Positions 34,426 through 42,885 of a stretch of 64,000 bases of DNA are shown here, piece after piece. The notes below the pieces were generated by a model. It searched no databases. It worked only from the letters and a program-made list of their open reading frames with translations, and was not told the DNA's origin. Where the stretch lies: the NCBI GenBank assembly GCA_965221575.1, contig CBDCSM010000012.1, positions 682,001 to 746,000 of the forward strand, given 5' to 3'. The number at the start of each line of letters is the position of its first letter. Positions within the stretch are counted from its first letter, which is position 1. Origin of the DNA: JAPPHA01 sp965221575 (GTDB taxonomy: Bacteria > Pseudomonadota > Alphaproteobacteria > Rhodobacterales > Rhodobacteraceae). Both the position numbers and the translations under genes were made by a program.

Positions 34426-35448
34426 ATGTCCACCGTTCCGCTCATCGACATCGCCCCGTTCTTGCACGGCAATCACGACGACAAGCTCCGCGTCGCCCGT
34501 GAGATCGACAGGGTCTGCCGCGAGATCGGGTTCTTCTTCCTCGACGGCCACGGTATCGCCGAGGCGCAATTTTCAGAGATCTACGACGTCTCGAAAGCCT
34601 TCTTCCGCCTCGACGCCGCCACGAAAGCCGCAGTCGCGCAGCCGGCACCGGACGTGGTGCGCGGCTATATCGGCTATGGCGCCGCGGCGCTGGCCGACAC
34701 CCTGGGAGAGGTCACGCCGCCGGATCTGAAGGAATCTTTCTCGGCCGGACCGGTCGACGTGCCAGCGGGCGAGCCTTATTTCACCACGCCCCAGGCGCGC
34801 GCCCATTTCGCCCCGAACCTCTGGCCAGCAATGCCGTCCGAATTCGGCGCGGTCTGGACCCGCTACTATCGCGCGATGACGGGGCTTGCCGCCGACATGA
34901 TGCGGTTGTTCGCGCTGGCGCTGGACCTGCCCGAGGGTTTTTTCGACGACGAGATTGACCGGCACATCGCCATTCTGGGCGCAATGTATTACCCCGACCA
35001 GGCAGTGCCGCCAGAGCCCGGTCAACTGCGCGCCGGTGCCCATACCGATTTCACCACCCTGACGATCCTGCGCCCGGATGGCGCGCCCGGCGGGCTGCAG
35101 GTGATGACCAAGGCCGGCGACTGGGCGCCGGTCAAGGCTCCGCCGGGCACCTTCGTTGTCAACATCGGCGACCTGATGGCGCGCTGGACTAATGACCGAT
35201 GGGTCTCCACTCTGCATCGCGTGGTCAACCCGCCACCCGACGCGCGCCTCGGCAGCGAGAGACTTTCGGTCGGATTCTTCCACGAATCCAATTACGACAC
35301 GCTGGTCGAATGCTTGCCAAGCTGCCAATCTCCGGAGAACCCGCCCAAATACCCGCCGGTTCTGGCCGGCGAACATCTCTACACCCAGTTCACGCGCCAG
35401 GCCCGCAATGCCGATCCGGGCAAAACGAGTGCGGTCACCGCGACCTGA
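34426..35448 (+). CDS. 2-oxoglutarate/Fe(II)-dependent oxygenase (isopenicillin N synthase family)
   Basis: 340 residues from the ATG at 34426; the longer open frame is a shadow of the divergent M24 gene. The N-terminal DIOX_N-type region (VPLIDIAPF, CREIGFFFLDGHGI) precedes the double-stranded beta-helix with iron ligands His206, Asp208 (AHTDF) and His264 (TLHRVVNP) and the 2-oxoglutarate Arg279/Ser281 (RLSVGFF). Such enzymes hydroxylate, demethylate or desaturate small molecules. It is the intact homologue of the broken gene at 25.3 kb and is followed after 33 bases by an SDR gene, probably in one operon. Confidence 0.9.
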   Translation: MSTVPLIDIAPFLHGNHDDKLRVAREIDRVCREIGFFFLDGHGIAEAQFSEIYDVSKAFFRLDAATKAAVAQPAPDVVRGYIGYGAAALADTLGEVTPPDLKESFSAGPVDVPAGEPYFTTPQARAHFAPNLWPAMPSEFGAVWTRYYRAMTGLAADMMRLFALALDLPEGFFDDEIDRHIAILGAMYYPDQAVPPEPGQLRAGAHTDFTTLTILRPDGAPGGLQVMTKAGDWAPVKAPPGTFVVNIGDLMARWTNDRWVSTLHRVVNPPPDARLGSERLSVGFFHESNYDTLVECLPSCQSPENPPKYPPVLAGEHLYTQFTRQARNADPGKTSAVTAT

Positions 35449-35481
35449 CGCGGAGACGCGAAAGGAAAGGGAGAATAGCGG

Positions 35482-36237
35482 ATGGACACGAAGCTCCTGG
35501 ACGGCAGGGTGGCCATCGTCACCGGCGGCGGCAGCGGCATCGGCCAGGCGATCTGCGAATCCTTCGCTTGGGAAGGCGCTCAGGTGGCGGTACTCGATCT
35601 TGACGGCGATGCGGCGGCGGCGGTGGCCGCGGAGGTCGGCGGGATGGCGGTCACCCTCGATGTCGCGGATCCGGCGGCCTGCGCCGATGCGGTGGCGCAG
35701 GTGGCCGACCGGCTCGGCCCGCCCCGCATCCTGGTCTGCTCGGCAGCCTATTTTGCCGCCCGCGTGCCGGTGGCCGAACTGGCCGAAGAGGTGTGGGAGC
35801 GGACCATGCAGGTCAATATCGGCGGCCATTTCAACATGGCCAAGCACTGCATCCCGCGGATGATCGCTGGCGGCGGCGGGTCGATCGTGCACATCTCCTC
35901 GATCATGGCGCGGGTCGCCAATCACGGCCAGACCGCCTATTGCGCCTCGAAAGGCGCGATCACCATGCTTTCGAAGGGCATTGCGCTCGACTACGCCGAC
36001 AAGGGCATCCGTTCCAACACCATTCAGCCCGGCGGCATCGCCACCCAGGGCATGGCCGATCTCTATGGCGGCGACATGAAGGAGGCCGAGCGCGTCTGGG
36101 GTCGGGTGATGCATCCCGTCGGGCGGCTCGGCCGGGTCGAGGAGATCGCCGACGCCGCGGTTTTCCTGGCCAGCGACCGCGCGAGCTTCGTCACCGGCAT
36201 CGACCTGCCAGTGGAGGGCGGCTATTCGATCCGCTGA
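35482..36237 (+). CDS. SDR-family oxidoreductase
   Basis: 251 residues with cofactor motif TGGGSGIG (14-21), Asp39 after beta-2 suggesting NAD, and the catalytic Ser140, Tyr153 and Lys157 (HISSIMARVANHGQTAYCASK). The usual NNAG motif is replaced by CSAA, which is unusual. The C-terminal FVTGIDLPVEGGYSIR is standard. AAGGGAGAA gives the ribosome binding site. It follows the oxygenase gene and may oxidise its hydroxylated product. Confidence 0.88.
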   Translation: MDTKLLDGRVAIVTGGGSGIGQAICESFAWEGAQVAVLDLDGDAAAAVAAEVGGMAVTLDVADPAACADAVAQVADRLGPPRILVCSAAYFAARVPVAELAEEVWERTMQVNIGGHFNMAKHCIPRMIAGGGGSIVHISSIMARVANHGQTAYCASKGAITMLSKGIALDYADKGIRSNTIQPGGIATQGMADLYGGDMKEAERVWGRVMHPVGRLGRVEEIADAAVFLASDRASFVTGIDLPVEGGYSIR

Positions 36238-36259
36238 TCGGCCCTTGGAACCGTGGCTG

Positions 36260-36472
36260 TCAGCGCAATTGCTCCTGCCAGGCCGCTTCAGGAAAGGCGT
36301 TGAATTCCAGGCCATCGCCGCTTGGGTCGCGGACGAACATCACCCAACAGGCGCAGGGAGTACAGGCATCGCGCAGTTCCACCGGCTGGACGATGTCGGC
36401 ACCTGCCGCGACCAGCCGGTCGGCAATCGCCGCGAAGTCCTCTACCGTGAGTATCAATCCAATGCGGCGCAA
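36260..36472 (-). pseudogene. Truncated VOC/glyoxalase-superfamily protein
   Basis: The minus-strand frame gives about 70 residues: LILTVEDFAAIADRLVAAGA, then a middle part, then VMFVRDPSGDGLEFNAFPEA and a stop. This is the C-terminal half of a vicinal-oxygen-chelate protein, in which the RDPSGDGLEF block carries the last metal-ligand glutamate. The N-terminal half is missing, and the DNA changes abruptly to lower G+C just upstream at about 36475. The apparent ATG is internal. It therefore marks the right breakpoint of the island. Confidence 0.7.
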
Positions 36473-37353
36473 TCACATCGTGTCAAAAAACCAATCTGAC
36501 ACGCGAAATGGACGTTCGCATGAAACCGACGCCGTATCTGCCCACCCCGCAGAGCAAGTACTGAACGGTGCGGGCTGACCTCCCGACCGTCCGTTTCCGC
36601 AAGGCTTGAACACGGTGAACATGTCATCGGGCGTCCGTGGATGACGGCGAAATTGCGACCTGCGACCGAATTCCAGGATAGAACCTGAATTTCCCGGGGA
36701 TCATCTCGTGCGAACCCTTGGTCTCACATGGAAAACCCTGACGGCCTCTAATCAATACGAGGGAACCGGACACGATGATCCTGCCCGACATGGACCCTGA
36801 ACTGGCACCCAAACCCAACCGTGACAGCGCCTTGACCGAAAGTCGGTTTCAAATGTTGGTCTCGAATTCCGGATGAATTCCCTGAATCAGCGCCCCGTGG
36901 CCGCGAAGGCGGGACTACAGCCGGTTTCCCGTCCTTGATGGGAGTCGGCCTGTTGCGGGCCTGGTTGTCATGTCGAGGCGGCGGATGGTGTTTTCCGCTC
37001 GAGTCCGAGGGCTTGACTGCACCAAAATCAACCAATTTAAAACCAAATGCACGGTTTGGCGCGATTTCCCTGCCCGGCGATTTCCACAGGTGGGAAAATG
37101 CACCCGAAGCCCCGTGGATGAACCCGTGACAATCGAAATCGCGTTAAATTCGACCTTGGTACGACCCCTCAACCCGTTAACGTGAATTGTCAAAGTCCAC
37201 TTGATTTACAGAAGAATTATGATTATGGCTCAATGTAATATTCCAATACGGAATGTTTGGTATGGTTTTGGTCCAACAATGGGAGCAGTGGCATGAGATG
37301 AGACAGGCAAGAGGCCAGTAATGCTCACGAGTAAACAACGAAGGAGAGATACA
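36473..37353. other. Non-coding stretch at the right island edge and liv promoter region
   Basis: About 880 bases. A 7-bp inverted repeat (CGTGTCA at 36479-36485, TGACACG at 36497-36503) sits exactly at the composition change. No gene with a ribosome binding site was recognised and translations in all frames are unlike known families. The A+T-rich end (37180-37270) holds TTGATT at 37201-37206 and TATGGC at 37224-37229, spaced by 17 bases, a candidate promoter for the liv-type operon. Confidence 0.45.
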
Positions 37354-38661
37354 ATGCTTGCCAAGACGTTAAAAAATCGTCTTTCCCGCCGCAAACTGTT
37401 GAGCACGAGTGCGGCCGTTGCCGGATCCGCGGCAGTGACGGCACTCCTGCCAAGAGTGGCATTTGCAGCGGACAAAGTCGTCAAGATCGGCTTTCTTGCG
37501 CCCCTGACAGGCCCGGTTGCCGCATGGGGCAAACCTGGGCTGGATGGGTGCCTGATTTGGGGCGAGTGGATAAATGCAGCCGGTGGAATCAACATTGGCG
37601 GTGAAGCCCATTCGGTCGAATTCGTCGCCTACGACAACGAATACGATCCGGCCAAGGCACGAACCGGCGCGACAAAACTGGTTCGCGAGGACGAGGTCAA
37701 GTTCATCATGATGCTCGGCGGCGATACCTGGCCCGGTGCACAACCCGTGGCAGACAGGACCGGCATGCTGTTCTCGACCTTGCTGCCGTCAGATCTTTCA
37801 CCCGACACGACGACCTTGATCGCGCCGTGCGAGGTGCACCCGATCTACAACGTAACCGGCGTCGAGTGGTTGGCGGAGAACAAACCCGAACTCAAGACGG
37901 CAGTGATGTGCGCTCAGGATGATGCTCTGGGCCTCCCGTCGGTCGCGACGTATCTCGCCGCGTTCGAGGCTGCAGGCATTGAGATGCAGGACGATCCACT
38001 GCTGTTCGACCCGGCGACCACTGACTTCGCGCCGGTTGTGACACGGTTGATCTCAGGCAATCCCGACATCGTCTGCCTCGATACCTGCTATGCAGACTAC
38101 GTGCATCCGATCTGCGAACAGTTGTTCCAGCAGGGATACGGCGGCCAGATCATCTCCTGCACCGCGGACTTCTACCAGCAGATCGTTGCCAAGACCTCCG
38201 CTGAATTCATGGAAGGATTCGTGTTCCAATTCCCGGATTTCGATGATCCGGCACTGAACGACGAAATCATCAACTTCCAGGACCCGAACGGGTTCTACGC
38301 TGAGTACGCCTCCCGCTACGGAGCCGATCAGTGGGGTGCGGTGAGTTGGGAATACGCCTCCATCATGGATCTCTGGAAAGCCGGCGCCGAGAAAGCCGGG
38401 TCAGCAGAACCCGATGCAGTTCTGGCCGCAATGAAGGAAGGCGGAACCGGCCTTCATGCCTTCGGCGAGGCAGACTGGTGGGGGAAGGATCTGTTTGGCA
38501 TTGATAACGCGCTGGTCGGCAATTGGCCGGTTGTCGTGATTGAGAAAGGCAAGGCGACGATCAAGGAATTCCGTTCGATTCCCGAATGGTACGCCAAGCA
38601 CGGCGAGTTGCTCAAGAAGCACATGGCCGATTACGGGCAGATGTGGGATCAGCGCAGCTAG
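37354..38661 (+). CDS. Branched-chain amino acid/amide-type ABC substrate-binding protein
   Basis: 435 residues from the ATG at 37354 with an AAGGAGAG site; the ATG at 37321 has none. A twin-arginine-type signal (LSRRKLLSTS, then a hydrophobic run ending VAFA) is followed by a Peripla_BP_6 fold opening VVKIGFLAPLTGPVAAWGKPG. It is the binding protein of the HAAT (Liv/Urt/Ami) transporter encoded downstream. The ligand may be a branched-chain amino acid, amide or other small compound. A strong stem-loop lies between it and livH. Confidence 0.92.
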   Translation: MLAKTLKNRLSRRKLLSTSAAVAGSAAVTALLPRVAFAADKVVKIGFLAPLTGPVAAWGKPGLDGCLIWGEWINAAGGINIGGEAHSVEFVAYDNEYDPAKARTGATKLVREDEVKFIMMLGGDTWPGAQPVADRTGMLFSTLLPSDLSPDTTTLIAPCEVHPIYNVTGVEWLAENKPELKTAVMCAQDDALGLPSVATYLAAFEAAGIEMQDDPLLFDPATTDFAPVVTRLISGNPDIVCLDTCYADYVHPICEQLFQQGYGGQIISCTADFYQQIVAKTSAEFMEGFVFQFPDFDDPALNDEIINFQDPNGFYAEYASRYGADQWGAVSWEYASIMDLWKAGAEKAGSAEPDAVLAAMKEGGTGLHAFGEADWWGKDLFGIDNALVGNWPVVVIEKGKATIKEFRSIPEWYAKHGELLKKHMADYGQMWDQRS

Positions 38662-38697
38662 ATCTGACCTCAGTCCCTTTCTAACCTTCATTTCCGT

Positions 38698-38731
38698 TCG
38701 GGCGGTGCGCAGCGACCTGCGCACCGCCCGA
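38698..38731 (+). promoter_or_regulatory. 15-bp perfect stem-loop between binding protein and livH
   Basis: TCGGGCGGTGCGCAG and CTGCGCACCGCCCGA pair perfectly around a CGAC tetraloop, 36 bases after the binding-protein stop and 25 before the livH ATG. No T-run follows (AGTTCACAAC), so complete termination is unlikely. It may protect the 3' end of a processed binding-protein mRNA or attenuate, giving more binding protein than permease. Confidence 0.65.
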
Positions 38732-38756
38732 GTTCACAACCAGAACCAGTTGGACG

Positions 38757-39626
38757 ATGGTTGAACTGCTCGCTCAAACCGGACTCAATGCCCTCTATGC
38801 CGCGAGTTACACCGCGCTAGTGGCAGTCGGCCTCGTTCTTATCTTCGGCGTCATGGGCGTGATTAATTTCGCCCATGGGGAACTCTTCATGCTTGGCGCC
38901 TATTCGGTCGTCGCGTTCTATGCAGGCTGGAGCCTGCCTTTTCCCGTTGCGGTCGTCATCGGATTGGCATTTGTCGGTGTCGTGGGCCTGGGAATGGAAC
39001 GCGCTTTCTTCCGACCACTCAGGGACAACCCGCTCGGCGGGCTGGTTGCCTCGATCGGCTTTCTGATGATCCTCCAGGCACTGGTGTCGATGGGTTTCGG
39101 CGTACGCATGGAGCATGTGCCGCCGGTGACCCAGGAAGTGATCGTCATATCCGACAGGGTCCGCCTGCCTGTCCAGCGCCTGGTCGTGATCGTGTCGGCC
39201 GCCGTTCTCCTGACGGGACTCTGGGCATTCCTCAAGAAAACCCGCTTTGGCTGGGCGCTTCGCGCCAGCGCCCAGGACCCGGAAGCAGCTGTTCTGCAGG
39301 GAATATCCATAAACCAGACAGCGCGGGTCGCCATGTTCATCGGCGCTGCCCTCGCGGGGGTTGCGGGAGCATTGACGGCGCCTCTGATCTCGATCAATCC
39401 GCATATGGGTCATTCGGTGATCGTGACAGCCTTCATCGTCATTATCGTCGGCGGCATCGGATCGCTCGAGGGAGCTGTTGTCGTGGCCGTTGCCTACGCC
39501 TTCGTCCACACCTTCGTCACCACGTTCTTTGACGGCGTCATCGCCGACATCGTTGGCCTGATGCTGATGCTTGCAGTGCTGGTCGCCAAACCCACGGGCC
39601 TGTTCGGGACGGCTGACCGTGCATAG
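38757..39626 (+). CDS. livH: HAAT-type ABC permease LivH
   Basis: 289 residues, eight or so membrane helices. The N-terminal block NALYAASYTALVAVGLVLIF and VINFAHGELFMLGAY are diagnostic of LivH/UrtB-type permeases, as is the ASAQDPEAAVLQGISINQTA coupling loop. It forms the membrane channel with LivM. No separate strong ribosome binding site is seen. The livM start overlaps its last 8 bases. Confidence 0.93.
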   Translation: MVELLAQTGLNALYAASYTALVAVGLVLIFGVMGVINFAHGELFMLGAYSVVAFYAGWSLPFPVAVVIGLAFVGVVGLGMERAFFRPLRDNPLGGLVASIGFLMILQALVSMGFGVRMEHVPPVTQEVIVISDRVRLPVQRLVVIVSAAVLLTGLWAFLKKTRFGWALRASAQDPEAAVLQGISINQTARVAMFIGAALAGVAGALTAPLISINPHMGHSVIVTAFIVIIVGGIGSLEGAVVVAVAYAFVHTFVTTFFDGVIADIVGLMLMLAVLVAKPTGLFGTADRA

Positions 39627-40629
39627 TGCGGTCACGAAGGTCCTGATCCTGTCGGGTTCGGCAGTGATCCTGATCGCCTTACCCCATGCCTTGAGTTTCT
39701 CACAGCAAGAGATCCTCGTATTCCTGACCATCAACGTCTTGCTTGTCGCGTCCTACAGGCTCCTGACTCTCACGGGAGAATGGTCGCTCGGCCATGTCGT
39801 CATCATGGGCGTGGGAGCCTACGCTTCCGCGCTCCTGACAAAACGCTTGGGAATTTACGTGCCTGTCTCGATCGTCCTCGGGGCTGTTTCCGCAGCGATG
39901 ATCGCGCTGGTACTCAGTGTCCCGCTCTTCCGGATGAAAGGATTCTACTTCCTGATCGGGAGCTTTGCCGCCGGCGAGATCATCCGGCTGCTGTGGAAGC
40001 GTTTCAGGGATCCATTCGGAGGACCGAAAGGCATCAAGAAAATCGACCCGATGCCGGATTTCGATATCGGAATCTACGCTTTCGATTTCTTCGAACCGGT
40101 CAGCTACTATTACTTTGCACTGGTTGTGGTCGGAATTTCGCTATGGGTGATGTGGAGAATCGAACGCTCGCCGGTCGGTCTGACATTTCACGCGGTTCAT
40201 TGGCAGGATACGCTCGCCGAAGCGTCTGGAGTGAACGTGAGAGCCTACCGTACGCTTGCATTTGTCCTCGCCTCGGGTTTCGCCGGCCTTTCAGGAGCGC
40301 TCCTGGCTCACTACATTGGAACCATCAATCCCAACAGCTTTGATGTCGAGATGATGGTGTTCGTGCTGACCTGGACGATCGTCGGCGGCACGGCGACTTT
40401 TTACGGCCCGATCCTCGGCTGCGTCGTGCTCACAATTTTCAACGAGATCGTGCTCCGCGAGGCAGGATTTGAGCAGATGCGGCCTCTGATCTATGGCCTC
40501 ATCCTGATTCTTTCGGTGCTGTTCATGCCGAAGGGACTCGAAAGCCTGGTCCAGCGCGCCATTTCCAGGCGAATGATCAAGCGCCGGGATACAACCGAGA
40601 CGGCCGCGGAGGAGCCTCGACAGGCATGA
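39619..40629 (+). CDS. livM: HAAT-type ABC permease LivM
   Basis: 336 residues if the GTG at 39619 is used; it overlaps livH by 8 bases, which fits coupled translation. Helix-rich, with the LivM hallmarks LTLTGEWSLGHVVIMGVGAY and GASNVRAYR-like coupling loop (EASGVNVRAYRTLAFVLASG) and GGTATFYGPILG near the C-terminus. It is the partner of LivH. Its stop overlaps the livG ATG by 4 bases. Confidence 0.92.
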   Translation: MHSAVTKVLILSGSAVILIALPHALSFSQQEILVFLTINVLLVASYRLLTLTGEWSLGHVVIMGVGAYASALLTKRLGIYVPVSIVLGAVSAAMIALVLSVPLFRMKGFYFLIGSFAAGEIIRLLWKRFRDPFGGPKGIKKIDPMPDFDIGIYAFDFFEPVSYYYFALVVVGISLWVMWRIERSPVGLTFHAVHWQDTLAEASGVNVRAYRTLAFVLASGFAGLSGALLAHYIGTINPNSFDVEMMVFVLTWTIVGGTATFYGPILGCVVLTIFNEIVLREAGFEQMRPLIYGLILILSVLFMPKGLESLVQRAISRRMIKRRDTTETAAEEPRQA

Positions 40630-41396
40630 GTGGTCCTCTCCTCGAGATCGATGCCCTGACCATGCGTTTCGGCGGTTTGACCGCGGTCGACAGGCTCTCG
40701 TTCGGGGTCGAATACGGTGCCATCCACGGGTTGATCGGGCCCAACGGCGCTGGAAAGACGACAACGTTCAATATCGTGTCGGGATTCTACGTGCCGACGG
40801 CTGGCGAAGTCCGGTTACGTGGTGAAACCATTTCCGGGCTGAGGATGTACGAGGTGGCCCGGCGCGGCGTCGTGCGGACATTCCAGCACTCGACGCTGTT
40901 TGCCGAACTCACGGTGCTCGAAAACGTCCTGGTTGGAACGCACATGGGTTTCCCTCCCAACATCTTCGCCGCAATCGTCGGGCTGGATGCGGCGAACCGC
41001 CGCGCCGCGCGGGCCCGCGCCGAGGAAGCGCTTGATTTCTTCGGCCTGGCCGGTTTCGCCGGCGAGCCCGCCGGAGACCTGCCGCACGGCCACCAGCGGG
41101 CTCTTGGCATGGCGGTGGCGCTTGCGGCACGACCTGACGTGGTCCTCCTCGACGAGCCATTCACGGGGATGAACCCGGAAGAGACCCGAAAAATGATGCA
41201 GCTGATGGGCAAACTCCGGAACACTGGCGTCACCATCCTTCTCGTCGAGCATGACATGCACGCGATCATGGGGCTCTGTGACCGGATTACCTGCATGAGT
41301 TTCGGAAAACTGCTTGCCGAGGGCAGCCCGCAGGAAATCCGTCACCATCCCGACGTCATCGAGGCCTATCTCGGAGGCGCACGCCATGTTGCTTGA
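40626..41396 (+). CDS. livG: HAAT-type ABC ATPase LivG
   Basis: 256 residues: Walker A GPNGAGKTT, the LivG-type insert around RTFQHSTLF, Walker B VVLLDEPFTGM and the H-loop VEHDMHAIM. The signature motif is degenerate: LPHGHQRALGMAVAL in place of LSxGxQ, which is normal for this subfamily. The ATG overlaps the livM stop. It hydrolyses ATP for transport together with LivF. Confidence 0.93.
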   Translation: MSGPLLEIDALTMRFGGLTAVDRLSFGVEYGAIHGLIGPNGAGKTTTFNIVSGFYVPTAGEVRLRGETISGLRMYEVARRGVVRTFQHSTLFAELTVLENVLVGTHMGFPPNIFAAIVGLDAANRRAARARAEEALDFFGLAGFAGEPAGDLPHGHQRALGMAVALAARPDVVLLDEPFTGMNPEETRKMMQLMGKLRNTGVTILLVEHDMHAIMGLCDRITCMSFGKLLAEGSPQEIRHHPDVIEAYLGGARHVA

Positions 41397-42093
41397 GATG
41401 AGGAACGTGGCCGTTACCTACGGCAAGGTCTCGGCAATTCGCGACATCACGCTCAAGGTGCCGGATGGCGGAGTCGTCACCATTATCGGAAGCAACGGCG
41501 CCGGCAAGACGACAACACTGCGGGCGATTTCCGGCCTCGCAAAGCTGCACGCGGGCGAGATCCATTTTGACGGGGAAAGGATCGACCATTTGAGTCCCGA
41601 CCGGATCGTTGCGCGCGGCATCGCCCATGTTCCGGAGGGTCGCCGAATATTTCCCGACCTCACTGTCGAGGAGAACCTGCGCACCGGGGCGTTCCTTCGC
41701 AGGAATAGGGAAAATGTCGAAAGTGACCTGGAAGACGTTTTCACCCGGTTCCCGCTCCTGCTCGAACGCCGAACTCAACTCGCAAAGACCATGTCCGGCG
41801 GCGAACAGCAGATGCTGGTGATTGGCCGGGCAATGATGGCAAAACCGAAACTGCTCCTGATGGACGAACCATCCATGGGCCTGGCCCCGAAGATCGTCGA
41901 GGAAATCGCCCGGATCATCGGGGAAATCAACGACCGGGGTGTGCCGGTCGTCCTGGTCGAGCAGAATGCCGAGCTGGCTCTGGACCTCGCCGACTACGCT
42001 TACGTTCTTGAAACGGGATCATTGGCGCTTGAGGGTCCGGCAGACGAGTTGCACGACAACGAACATGTCCGCGCGGCGTACCTCGGAATTTGA
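41386..42093 (+). CDS. livF: HAAT-type ABC ATPase LivF
   Basis: 235 residues from the ATG at 41386, overlapping livG by 11 bases; the longer frame is a livG shadow. Walker A GSNGAGKTT, signature MSGGEQQML, Walker B LLMDEPSMGL and VLVEQNAELAL are the LivF set. It is the second ATPase of the transporter. The next gene starts inside it, 29 bases before its stop. Confidence 0.94.
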   Translation: MLLEMRNVAVTYGKVSAIRDITLKVPDGGVVTIIGSNGAGKTTTLRAISGLAKLHAGEIHFDGERIDHLSPDRIVARGIAHVPEGRRIFPDLTVEENLRTGAFLRRNRENVESDLEDVFTRFPLLLERRTQLAKTMSGGEQQMLVIGRAMMAKPKLLLMDEPSMGLAPKIVEEIARIIGEINDRGVPVVLVEQNAELALDLADYAYVLETGSLALEGPADELHDNEHVRAAYLGI

Positions 42094-42727
42094 CGACGGC
42101 AAATCCGAAATGCGGGCGGCGCTGGCCGCGGGCTGGCGTCGTACCGACCTCGTCTGGGAGAGGTTGCAGGTTCGCGGCAATGCCGCCTGGGTCAGCGGTG
42201 ACCGCTCTGGTGCACGGCGGTATTTCCTGATTGCGTGGTTGCTTGCACGCATCTTTTTCAAGCGCGGCGACCCGCGGATCGCGACCAGCATCGCAAACGT
42301 GGGTTTGATGGCCCGGGAGGCAGGTCGATTTGCCCGCGCCGCAAGGCATTATGCGAAGGCGCAAAGTCTCTGGACCGACGTCCCGAATGCGCTGGGCGGA
42401 CTCCGGATCCGCCCCCGCGTGCGAAGTTCCCTCTTTCACCTCCGGATGGAAGCACGACACCGTGGGACCTACGAAAAGAACATGCGGGCACGAATCGCCA
42501 ACTTCGTCACGGAGGCAGGCGAAGCCATTGATGCCGCCGCACAGGGCAACCCCTCCCCTCATCGCCTCTATTCCCGTTGGCGGGGTGAATGTCCTGCAGT
42601 CTTCGACGATACGCGGAAGCTGCTCGGAGCATCTCTCCTGATCTGCGCATCGGAATTCCGGGAAACCGGCCCTGACCGTCCGGCCGGAAACAAAACGGTG
42701 GAACCCGGGACGGCCGACCCCCCGTAA
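42065..42727 (+). CDS. Helical-repeat (TPR-like) protein linked to the liv operon
   Basis: 220 residues from the ATG at 42065, inside the end of livF; an in-frame ATG at 42110 is an alternative. The middle (about 20-110) is made of paired helices rich in Ala, Arg and aromatic residues (WERLQVRGNAAWVSGDRSGA, then IATSIANVGLMAREAGRFAR), as in TPR-like proteins. The C-terminal 50 residues are Pro/Gly-rich and probably disordered. No catalytic motif is visible. Overlap with livF suggests dosage linked to the transporter. Confidence 0.65.
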   Translation: MSARRTSEFDDGKSEMRAALAAGWRRTDLVWERLQVRGNAAWVSGDRSGARRYFLIAWLLARIFFKRGDPRIATSIANVGLMAREAGRFARAARHYAKAQSLWTDVPNALGGLRIRPRVRSSLFHLRMEARHRGTYEKNMRARIANFVTEAGEAIDAAAQGNPSPHRLYSRWRGECPAVFDDTRKLLGASLLICASEFRETGPDRPAGNKTVEPGTADPP

Positions 42728-42885
42728 ACCCGTGCACGTCTCGCCGAGAATCCGTTTCCTCGCCTCCTCCCGTGACCATTCTTTCGGTACCGCAATTGAC
42801 CTCGTGCCGCGCGGGACCAACGGGGATCGCATGCCGGGTAATACAGTCGGAGTTCCGCTCCCGGAAGCTCATGGAGACCACGAAT

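Larger units (their letters stand above)
16128..36478. mobile_element. Putative acquired catabolic island (eroding)
   Basis: Between the Tn3-type end at 16127 and about 36478 the DNA is visibly richer in G+C, codons are strongly biased to GCC, CTG, GGC and ATC, and every gene is catabolic, transport or regulatory. On both sides lie ordinary housekeeping or A+T-richer sequences. At least four genes inside are broken: an oxygenase, an SDR, an epimerase and a VOC protein cut at the right edge. No integrase, tRNA or direct repeat was found, so the route of transfer is unknown. The boundaries are inferred from composition and from gene truncation. Confidence 0.55.

Noticed and set aside
37166..37177. 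ACGACCCC as a possible second Tn3-type end at the right island edge
   Set aside because: Upstream bases do not keep the 38-bp spacing or the CTTA-type inner end, and it lies about 700 bases beyond the composition change.
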